Under the pieces are notes generated by a model, which was not told the DNA's origin, made no database searches, and saw only the letters and a list, made by a program, of their open reading frames with translations. A program made the translations under genes and the position numbers. Shown piece by piece: positions 41,301 through 53,300 of a stretch of DNA of 64,000 nucleotides (positions within the stretch are counted from its first letter, which is position 1; each line of letters opens with the position of its first letter). This DNA comes from Acanthopleura granulata (lineage: Eukaryota; Mollusca; Polyplacophora; Chitonida; Chitonidae). The DNA lies in contig JABBOT010000005.1 in NCBI GenBank assembly GCA_016165875.1, forward strand, positions 21,784,520 to 21,848,519, read 5' to 3'.

Positions 41301-44300
41301 AGTAGCATCGAGGAATGGTATATCTTGAAGTTGCTTACATCGGCGTCATTTATCGCATAGAAGTCAGCCGTGTTTATTAGATTGTGCTAATATCAACTGT
41401 TTTCTTGTGCTTCTGTTCTGTGCGTGTGCGATTTAGGCAGAAGGAATACCTAAAGAGTATACTTACAGTGCCATGGTTTGCCCAAGAGGTCAGTACATAT
41501 CCAAAACCGTCTTCTTTGTTTCTCTTCTTGTTTTACGTACGAAAGTTAAAGTAACAAAATGAACTTTGACCAGACATCAGTTTTACGTAAAACGACACAA
41601 GAAAAACTCCAGGCACTGAAGTCAACATTTTGATACTTTATATTTCGACGTATCTGTCGAGCCATTTTCAGAAATTTACGCTAGACATGTACACGAAAAT
41701 CAGTCCTGACTTCATTACTCAGAAAGTTCAAAAGTAACAACATACATTAAAAACCAATATTTTACCCATCAATTTTTAAAACCACATGTTGTGCCCCAAG
41801 TATTTCTTATTTACCATGACTGCTGTTTGTACTTCCAGAACAACCTGGATGGCGGTTTGAGGACAAAATCAAACTGACGTTACCACCAAATGTGGTCAAG
41901 GGTTCGGCACGAGGTCAATTCTCTATCATAGGTTCGTCTGAAGACAAAAGATGTAGTTATTACAGTCTTCTACATTTTGTTGCACTGTTATTTGAAGATC
42001 TGTACTGTACTTCACAGACTTCCTCTGGTCAACGGTGGAGACTAGTACTGATCGCTGAAAATCAGGCATGACTAAACACTTAGCTTCCCTTGAATTATGT
42101 ACACCATGGCTATGAAACAGATGTTTCACAGCTTTCTTGTTTAATTATCACTTTAATTAAGATGTCCCACGGCTATACTTTTCATATTAACCTTTCACAG
42201 ACTCAGTAATGTATGGAAATATGCACACTATAGCCAGAACATGTTTCCAAGCTGTTTGAATTCACATGAACCTGTGAGGTTATATCATACATGAATATGA
42301 AATTTTGCATACTATCGGCAAAACATGTTTTCCAAGCCCTTTGGATTCATGAACTTTTGGCAAATCAGATGATACATGTGTGAGGAATTTTGCATACTCT
42401 CTCCACAAAATGTGTTTCGAGCTCTTTGACATCAGTGGCTTTAATGTACGGTAACAGCAGTATAACCTCAAACATTTCACAGATTATGGATGATATACAG
42501 GCTGCATACTATTTGTGTTTTCTGCCTCCACACGCAGGTGACTTGATGGGGCTGACACTAACGGGCCTTGAGAAGTTGATACATTTACCAACAGGATGTG
42601 GAGAACAGAACATGCTCAACTTTGTTCCAAACATTTACGTCCTACAGTATTTGAAGGCCACCAATCAGCTGACTACACTCGTAGAGAACAGGGCTAAGGA
42701 CTTCATGAGGAAAGGTAAGTGCCTGGAAGCCTTCTGTTAGATTGTAAAATGCAGTTGCTACGAAGGAATATGACCATGTGCGAGGAGGAGGAAGAGACAA
42801 AATTTCACTATATATAGCATGTAAAAAGATTTCTTTCAGGGTTTTATTGTAAATTTATATGCAATATTAATGCTGAAAAACAAGGTTAGCGCTATAATCC
42901 CATCCAACTTTCTGAGTATTGTAATTTCATGAAGTTTATCTAAGCATAGCATCATTACTAATACTGGATATTAATTTACCTCGGCTTTTGTTAATAGATT
43001 GGTTCACTTAATTTTTGAAAATTGCTGAAATGCTTCAACATTTGCCAGTACGGAAAAACATCGCACGTTTCCTTAGATATGGGGAAGCGCATGTAGCTCA
43101 GTGAACAAGGTGTCCGACTCCTAACCACGAAACACAGCCTTGAGCATGCAGGAAATTTGTAGATAACCCCAGGTCTTACTATTGCTTGGAGCCTTGTCCT
43201 CTACCAAATATGTCATGTAAGTCTTACAGGTTGGAAAGTTCGCCATTAACTTGCTAAAGATCGATGATTTATCCCAAGTCCTCCGGTTTCTCTTGCCTAT
43301 AAAACAGCCGGCCATCATTTATAAGTGAAAAATTATTGGGCATTGTCTGAAAGAACATTCAATCAACGTGCTTAAAACACGTTACATAGATACACGAAAT
43401 TGTCTCTTGTCCCCATAGGTTACCAGAGTCAGCTTAGGTACAGACACAAAGACGGTTCCTACAGCGCGTTTGGAGAGAAAGACGAGACCGGAAGTATGTG
43501 GTTGACAGCCTTCGTCGTGAAGTCCTTCGCCCAGGCCCAGGACCATATATTCATTGACCCGGAAGACTTGAAAAAGAGCATCACCTGGTTACAGGTCCGT
43601 CAGTTAGAGACCGGATGTTTCCCTCAGGTCGGTCAGGTTGTGCACAAAGAGATGAAGGGTGGTATGGGCTCGGACAGCCAAGACCTTGCAGCACTCACCG
43701 CCTACATACTGATTGCCATGTTAGAGGCCAATACTTCTCGACAGGTAAGACATATGATGTACAAATCACTGACCATGAATTATCCCCTATTCAAAGATAT
43801 AGGGTAGCCAAGATATGGCTGAAATACAGCCAGTGTGGCATGAAAGCAGTGGTCATTCATTTAAAGGGTGTAGCAGGCTCTCCAACAATGTAGTGTCCAC
43901 ATGGCGTTTTCGAATTGTCTACGATCGCTGCAGTGGAGCTGGAATACTGCCGAAATAGTAAAGCAATAGTCAGTCATCCATAGTGCCCACAGGGCTCAAC
44001 AGCACTGATTTGCTCTCACAGTCTCCAAGAGATCTACTTCGCCATGATATGGCTGAAATACTGTCCATGTGGCGTAAAGCAATCAAAGCGAGCTGTGGTG
44101 GTGTTCTCGGGGTCTTCCTGTTTTCTTCCGCCTGGAAAATTGAAATATTCCGGAGTGCGGACTAGAAAGCACCAATCGAAAGTTATTAACTGAATATATT
44201 AACACTGACATTGAAGTTACTGACAGTACGTACCGATAAGGTATAACAAGGAAGCTTAGAGTACTCCTTAGCACACCTCAAAAATAATGGATGTAACATG

Positions 44301-47300
44301 ATTATTAAAGAAAATTTGCTAAGTGTGGAATATATATCGTTTTAACACTAAATTTTTTCTTCTTTCTTTCAACTGACACTTAGTGAATGTCTTCATATTG
44401 GTTACGTACAAGGTCGGCCTTGCAGGCTCAAAATAAATTCAAGATGAAATATGAACTGTCCATGCATACTTGTACCAAAATGACAAGGCAACCTTGCGAG
44501 TGGCATTGTGATACTTTGCAGCACCCATCCGTTCAGAGAGCCGTCCGCTGCCTGGAAGCGGCCGACGTTTCGGACGTATACGCCGTGGCGCTTTCCGCCT
44601 ACGCCCTCACCCTGTACGACATGAAAAGTATGCTGAGATCCAAACTGATGAACAAACTCTACAGGAACGGCAGATATACAGGTAGGAATCTGTGGGATGT
44701 TGGCTTGGATTTGGAATACTGTTTCCATGCCATATTCAAGAGACTGAGGGTCAGTCCAAAGTGGGATCATACAAAAAACTGCACGCGGGACGTTGGTAAT
44801 GACTGTTTAAACGAGGGAGTAACGACTGATTACAATATTACATATATATTTATTTGATTGGTGTTTTTACGCCGCACTCAAGAATATTTCACTTATACGA
44901 CGGCGGCGATTGTGGGAGGAAACCGGGCAGAGCCCGAGGGAAAACCACAATCACCCGCAATTTGTTGGCAAACCCTCTCACGCACGACCAGGTAGGAAGC
45001 CAGCATGAGCAGGGATTGAACTCATAGCGACAGCATTTGTCGGAGGCCATTACTCTGCGCTATCGCGCTAACCAACTATATCGGTTTAACCAAGTTGTTA
45101 ATGTTGCCACGCATAATTCAAGAATATCGGCTTCTTTCACTATACACCACAACCTAATGTAAATCATTTGGGGATTATCTCATTCTGGGCGTTCGAATCA
45201 TGTCTTTATGATAACGTTAATTCTTTATTGGTTGAGCAAATGTCAAATATAATACAATAATAAAGATTTCCTTCATACGAAACGACAACATGATACAGGA
45301 CATCTTGATCAATGACTCCTTCCATAAACCGTCACATTATGTCGTAATAAAATTGCTAAAATTGTATTGGTTTAACCAAGATTAAAGGCTGTCAAAAATT
45401 ATGCAGGAATAATTTGCTTTTTGTCTTGAAACTTCAAGTTCTTTATCACAAATTTCTGTCGATGACATACGTCCAGATAATCTGCTGCACTGGGAAAGAA
45501 AGACAACTCCTGCGCACAAACCGAGCAACGCTTGGCAGGAACCTTACAGCCACGCCGCCGCGCTGGAGGTTGAAATGACAGCCTACGCTCTCCTGGCTTA
45601 CATCAGCGGTGATCAGCCCAATAGTATCATGCTGTCCAGGCCTGTGGTCCAGTGGTTGACCAATCAGAGGAATGCAGATGGGGGATTTGTGTCAACTCAG
45701 GTGGGTTCCCCCCCCCCCACAGGGTTTCATTTTACCCCTGTTTATTTGTCTGTCTGTCTGTTTTTGTGTAAGTCTGTCTGCGTGTTTGTCTGTCAGCAAT
45801 TTTACGAAAATCGTTATGCTGGGTCCTGCATAACATGGGATTCTGCTGGTGGACTAATCATCCCCGATGCCTGGTCCCTTTGCATTATTTTCATGTAGCT
45901 GTGTACATTTGGTAAATGTGATAGCAACACATCATTTTTAGTAATTGTAGACTAGTGTTGTTAGTTTATATCAATTAACATCACTATGATTTATTTGTTT
46001 TACCTAATTCTGACTGAGCCGCGGGACTAGGGGCGTGTAAGTGTTACTTCTTTAGCACTAACATAGACAGAATAAAATCCTGAGGTAAATTTACAAGAGG
46101 TCGGATTTCCTAAATAACTTGTGACCATATGCCAACTATCTTTGTGCACACGTGGGCCTTGGGGTAGGGACCAGTCCGTTCAATTTTGATGACGAACCTG
46201 ATGGGGATTCAAATCAAAGAAACTCTAAACGGGTTATTTCTTTTTCTGTCTATCTGTATGTTTGTCTGCCTGTCTGCTGGTCTCTCGGCAATTTTACGAA
46301 AACAGTTATGCAGATACCTGGATAATTTTTTAGCAAGGGATCCTCCGTGGCGCAGTCGGTTAGCGCGCCAGCACAGTGTAATGATCCAGAAGCCTCCCAC
46401 CAACGCGGTCGCTGTGAGTTCAAGACCAGCTCATGTTGGCTTCAACTCCGGCCGTATGTGGGAAGGTCTGCCAGCAACCTGCGGATGGTCGTGGGTTTCC
46501 CTCGGGCTCTGTCCGGTTTCCTCCCACCATAATGCTGGCCGCCGTCGTATAAGTGAAATATTCTTGAGCACGTCGTGAAACACAAATCAAAGAAATAAAT
46601 AAATAAATAATTTTTTTAGCACGAGGTGGTCTTGGGCTGTGGACCAATCCATTAAATTTTGTGACATTTGCCTGCGGGGGCTGAGTTATGAGTCCCAGTA
46701 GTGTTTGATGGTGAACCTGTCTGAAGATCAAATTTTTACCTATTTTCATTTTACCCTAAAAGTGTATCAAGAGATTTACTTTGTTTTAACGAATGTATCA
46801 ACCCAAAAACCAGTTTTACATGCTTCAAAAGGCAGTTCCTCTATTATATAGCTGCACTTAGAAGAAAATAAAAGGTTCATTGTTTCCCAGGACTCTCTAG
46901 TCGCCCTTCTATGCTTAAAGAACTCGTTGTTTGTTTCACCGGACACTTCGGTTGCCCTTCTATCCTTATAGAGCTCGTTGTTTGTTTCACAGGACACTGT
47001 GGTTGCCCTTCTATACTTATACAGCTCGCTCTCTGTTTCACAGGGCACTGTGGTTGCACTTCTATCCTTACAGAGCTCGTTCTTTGTTTCACAAGGCACT
47101 GTGGTAGCACTTCTATCCTTACAGAGCTCGTTCTTTGTTTCACAGGACACTGTGGTTGCACATCTATACTTATAGAGCTTGTTCTTTGTTTCACAGGATA
47201 CCGTGGTTGCCCTTCTATACTTATACAGCTCGCTCTCTGTTTCACAGGACACTGTGGTTGCCCTTCTATCCTTACAGAGCTCGTTCTTTGTTTCACAGAG

Positions 47301-50300
47301 CACTGTGGTTGCACTTCTATCCTTATATAGCTTGTTCTTTGTTTCACAGGACACTGTGGTTGCACATCTATACTTATAGAGCTTGTTCTTTGTTTCACAG
47401 GATACCGTGGTTGCCCTTCAGGCATTGGCTCTGTACAGCTCCAAGGCTTTTCGCCCCAAGACCAATCTAACGTGCCTTGTTAAAGGCGACCGATTTAAGC
47501 GACAGTACCAGATAGCAGACATGAATAAATTCGTGCTACAGACGGCACGTGTTCGACTGTTTCCTAACGAGCTTAAGGTCACGAGTGAAGGGACTGGATG
47601 TGCGCTAATCCAGGTGAGTGATGTCATAAATAAATCGTGTTCATGTGAGTGTTATTTAAATTCATCATTTGATTTAGCGCGAATACTTTGGCAAATCGCA
47701 TAATTATATAATAATATAATTGTATTTCAGACAGTAATATCATTATTACAGAGCCGGATATATTAAATAAATAATAGAAGAAAGAGGAGAAATACGTATT
47801 TGTTACAGGATATCAAAAAGTATACAGTTGCTTTTGCCCGTAGGCATTCAATACTGATTTAATTCCACTATATAAAACACCACTACATGAAATTTTCACC
47901 ACGACATTTTTTTTTTTTACTGTTTTCTAATCTTGTTTAATATGGTCTTCTTGGTGATAAGATTGTTCTCTGATCTTATTTAATACTGATCGTCGGGCTT
48001 TGAAGACTGAAAGCGTTGGACGACGTCCATGTAGCCTTTAGCATAGCCTAAGGTTGTTCGTCACATGTATGAAAGTTCGTCAGTAACTTGTCAAAGGTCG
48101 GTGGTCTACTGTGGTATATGTGAAAACCTCTGTTGAACAGTAAATATAACACTGTTAAACTGTTAAATAATACTTATTTACATAGATGAATAAGTATTAT
48201 ATCGTTCTGGACACATAACAGTTTTGGGTTGAAATTTGAACGATGAAAATACAAAAATTAATTACATTTAATTACCATCATAATAATACACGTTAATTAA
48301 ATGACTTTCGATGTCGGGTAATCTGCTTTAGGCCAATGTTCGCTACAACGTACCCAGCGAGTCCGAGAGTTCTCCACCCTTCCACATCAAGGTCAACATC
48401 TTTAGGTCCAAATCCGACATCAATAACTGCAAGAAAAGAACGGTCAATATTTGCACAAAGTAAGTTTACTTTTTGTTGCCATGGATCCAAAATCCGTTTG
48501 GATTTGCGCAAAGCAGAATTATTTAACATTTGGCTATAATTTTAGCGTATAGACCAATTTTATACAGATTCGTCCATGTAGAAGCCACTGTGATATTTAC
48601 GAACAGAAGTTCGTCAGGTGATGTATGTCAGTATTTGATCGCCATTTATCATGGGCCCGCTTTTACAAACAGGGTGTAAGTCTTGTCAAACGCAATTGTC
48701 ATGACGTCACATACTGTAGAGATACGTTGCCTGGTAGTTACGTTTGACGAAACATTACAGCAAATTCGTAAAACGAGTCCTTTGAATATAAGAAGCTCTA
48801 ACCGTCCACACTTTGGACTTCGAGTAATTAAAATGACATATATTTGTTTAAAACTTAGGTACGTTATGCCGGAATCCTCCTCAAATATGGCCATTGTAGA
48901 GGTTAAGATGGTAACCGGCTGGGTGCCGATAAAAGAGACAATTGCTCCCGTAAGTATGAGATGCATATTTATGCTTCTTGGGATATGTGGAAAGAGTTTA
49001 AATGCGCCTTCAACAATTGCAACACTTGAATTACTGCCTTGTGACATGTATGCAATTTCGAATATCTTCTTGTCAAATGATACATTTGTAAACTGTGTAC
49101 CATATGACTTTTACTTCTTGCTCTAGACTTTTGTATACAGTGGATAAGGTCAACGTTGAATACGTGGACATGAAAAATGTAACTTTTGATTTTCTTTCTT
49201 ATCTAGGTTTTACAAGAGACACGACTTGGCGTTAAAAAGTTCGAGATACAAGACAACTTAGTCAACTTTTACTTTGATGAGGTATATCCCGGGTATTTTG
49301 ATTTTACGTTCATTTTTATATCTCAAGAGGATGTCTAAATCTATATATTAATATTATATTACGTGTGAAATTTTGTGTTTTAATTTTTAATTGTCAATAA
49401 TTCTGGGTTGTTTGCCAGTAGTTAAGCCAAGATTGAGCAAAGTCTTTTTTTTACTTCTGTTAAAGAAACAGCGTCAACCCAAAACAAATTTGACACTGCC
49501 TTATTTCAGTCTATATACACACGTTAGCAGGGTGTCTGGCTCAGACCGTCAAAACGTTGGCTGTGAATTTTCCTGTGACTTTTCCTCGAGGTCAAATCCA
49601 GTTTTTCGCTGGCCCGGCTGCGGTCTTAAGTCACAGATTTTGTTAGAAACTTGGCGACGTGAAGTGGCTTACTTCGGGCAATCCGGTTTCCTCAGTCCAT
49701 AATTCTTACCGCCGTCATTCGAGTGAAAAATTCCTCAGTGCGGCGATGAACAACAAAACAAAAATAAATAAACAAATGAAAGTGTCCATATTGATTCTTG
49801 TGTATCGTTTTCAGATGACTTCTCAAACGAGGTGCTTTGAGTTTGAAGTATTTCAGAATGTGAAACTTACAGCGCCCAAAGAATCCCACGTTAAGGTGTA
49901 TGATTACTACGAAACAGGTAAATTTCAACATCAGTTACGGTGTCTTTGGTATATATATAAATAATCTCACTGACAAAAAACTAATTTATGTCACCAATGC
50001 TAAACGCATTTAGAATTTCATTCTTGTATTTGTTGACTTTCTCTCTCATCAATACGATAGGTTTAAAGTGTTTCCGTTGATTTCTACAACAACTCTGTTT
50101 CCGCAAAGTTGTTTCCCATATCGTTGATGTCGAAGGAACTTTATAATATAATTAATCATTTATTCCTTGCTGTAGACTTTAAGACCCTATCTGTTCCTAT
50201 TTGCTTTCAGATCATTCAGTTATGGCCCTGTACAAGATTAAAACCACCTGTGGCACGAAGGAAGAAATTCCATTTGAGGTAACAGATCATGTCGGTCCGC

Positions 50301-53300
50301 TTGATCAGCACAGAGTAGAAGCTAACGTGCCATTCTTTACGGAGCAGCGGAGAATTCAAGTGCCGTTGTCAAAGCAACCCTCTGATCCATTCTTTATACC
50401 ACAACGACGAGTGCAACCCGTTCTACCACCATATTTATGTATGTTTTTTTATGTTTTTGTTTTTTTTCTTGATTGGCGAAATAATATATGTTGTGATTTT
50501 ATCTGGTCTGATTTATCTTTTGTATGCATGACCCATTAATACTCGATATTTTTAATTAAAAACATTTGTCAACAACACATAGAAAACGATGTACAGACCG
50601 TTTCAGCCAAGTTGTGATTTAACCTGTGAAATGCATGGAAAATGATCGACAAGATTGAATGCAAATGTAGAAATACGCCCCAACCAGATTCAAGTGCATG
50701 TTATCCAAAATTCACCTGCAAGGCATCGGTGTGTTTTGACGATTATCATGCAAAACACATTCATAAATACAGTCGTGTTTTCAACGCGAAGTGAAAGACT
50801 CACTGCTTTTTTTACAGCATTTTTCAGACCAATTTAATTCGAAAACCTAATCACGGGGCAGATAATATTCTCAGTGTTCGTATGTCCGTTTTGAGGCAGG
50901 CATGGCAGTTAATTTATTTAGTTGTTTGTTTATTTATTTATTTGTTTGTGTATTTATTTATTTGATTGGTTTTTGATGCCGCGTTAAAGAATTTTTCAGT
51001 CACTAGTATAGCCAGAGTTATGCAGGTGCCAGGAATAAAGCACCGCCTTTAATCAGAGTGGCGAGAAGAAACCGTTGCTTAAACTAGCCCAACACGAACC
51101 TGGCCGCCTTCCAATTGGTGAAAAGTTTATAAAAACAGCGTCAAACACCAATGAAACAAGTAAATATATCTCCATGGAATAAATGTTTTCTTATGTATAT
51201 ATGTTTTGTTAGGTTAAAACAATTTTAATCTTTTCTGAAATTTTCAGTAAAAAAGTTGAAAGCTGCCAAAGAGAAAGAAAAACAAACAGAAAAGGTAAGT
51301 TCTGTGTCGTAAAACCTACTGGTCACATTTAGAACCAAGAAGTTTTCGTATGCAGTAAATAATAGAAACAAATGGACACACTGCTTTAATGTACACGTAT
51401 GCTTCATGAAAGCTAGAATGGTTCTGCGGCTGTTGTGAATGTGCAAACTTCGAGTCACTCTATTTAAAATATCTGGCCACAGCATCGCGAAGCTGTCTCA
51501 GACTTCAGTCAGATTTGAATCTAAATATCGAGGTTATTACTGAACTTATATTTTCACTTACACGACAGTGTTCAAATTTTTCACGAAAACCTAAAACAAC
51601 TCTCAGTATTACATTCAAACATTACCAGCGTAAGGTACAATTTGAACGTAGTAAACTGATTTGAAGTTAAGACTAACTTTGAGTCTAATACAATTTCGTG
51701 ATTCCGAGGCCAAATCTTGAGTCAGATTTTTGAGAACCTTGTGTGAACACGATATACTTTTATAATTTTTTCTTCATGAACAAATAACCACATGCAGTAT
51801 GCAGTGTATATGGTCGTCCTGTTATAAGTGCAACCTATGTCCATCAGAATGCATTTTAATACACGAGCTCTATACATGTGTTCATACTGGCCACGGTGAG
51901 GAAAGGAAACCTTTAATTGCGGATAAACGTGTAATAAATCTATTACTTTTGTGTATATTTGCCCTTATCGTGGTTCTGTGTTATAATAGCCTTCTTACTG
52001 CCTAATACGGACTGTTTACCGTGGAGAGGGCAAGAGTGACGGGCCGGGGGTAGTAATAAGCTAGTTCACCACCCGGTCAGACTCTTCCGGTTACGGTCGT
52101 GAAGGTTCTTCGCCATGGCGGAGGGCACCGGTAATTTTAGCCCCGAAGCCATATAGATCCGTACAGGGCCAGTCTATGTAATGACCACCCATGCCCAGCT
52201 GTACAATGGAACATGTCAGTGCCAGGTATCCTGCTCCTCGCGACACAAACTCCGGGTCTTATTATAGTCATTTCCTCCGTGAACGCCGTACTTATCCCAG
52301 ACTATTGGAAAAGGAGAGAGCTCGTTTTTCAAGAGGAATTGTCTGGAACTGGAGATTGGGAATAGAAAAGGCAAACTGGTGGTTGATGGGAATGGGATTA
52401 AATAACAAAGATGGCGGTTTTGTACATGGAAGAATTTCAGATGGCAGGAGAATTGAACGAATATTAAAATGTATATTTTTTTTTAGCTCTATGGGATGAC
52501 AGCGCTCATATTTTTGTTCTATATGGGGGATGTTCTTGTTCTTCTTCTTGTTCTTGATCGCGGAGCGCAAACTGTTCTGAAATTCCAGTACGCCTCAGCT
52601 TCTGATTGCACATCGGCCACTTTTTGTTCTTAATTGGTGGGAAGTGTGAAACATGTTGGAAAACACATAAACCGATGATCTCTACATTGCATATACTACA
52701 TTTTAGGGCATGTCTAAGAAGGGAACAGTAGAACAATATCAAGCAATCCGGTCGAGATAGTACATAAAACTGAAATAGAAAGATTTCGGCACAGCACATT
52801 ACTTCAAATGGCACTGTACAGCCGTGCAGTAATGCGCTACACAACCTGGCGGTACACTAGTGTCGCCACATAGTGTCATGCGGTTTATGACCACACTGCA
52901 CTGTGTGACACTGTATGCGGCCGTTGAGCTTCATGAATACAAAACGCTATGGAAGCAGAGTCTGTGTGATAGGCCTAATGTTCAAAAAGATATCGCTCAA
53001 TTAGCCTAACCAGCAGATGCATATCGGCTTGGTCTGTTTTTGTAGCCTGATTTATTAAGTGCCACCGCAAGGCTGAGACCGTAAGATGGCTTCTTACCGA
53101 AGTAGACCGGTGAGGTCGCGTCTTCGAATGTGGCTGTCGTTGATTCGCCCGAGGGCTTATAACTCAAAAGCTTTGCCAGGAACCAGACCCCTGGGTCATA
53201 AAGCTCTGTCAAGTTTAATACGAACTTAGGGTCATAACTTGCGATCTTATTCTTTACCCAAGGTTTAACGATTAGCATTCTATTTTCCATATTTATCAAG

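Noticed and set aside
46880..47420. CRISPR-like direct repeat array
   Set aside because: The genome is eukaryotic; there are no spacers, and the units are contiguous and anchored to a splice acceptor.
46776..47470. Long open frames of 100-190 codons on both strands with 17-aa periodicity
   Set aside because: By-product of a stop-poor 51-bp (17-codon) tandem array; open in several frames at once and without protein-like composition.
53006..53299. Minus-strand 97-codon frame
   Set aside because: No recognised domain; the + strand resembles decayed repeat sequence.
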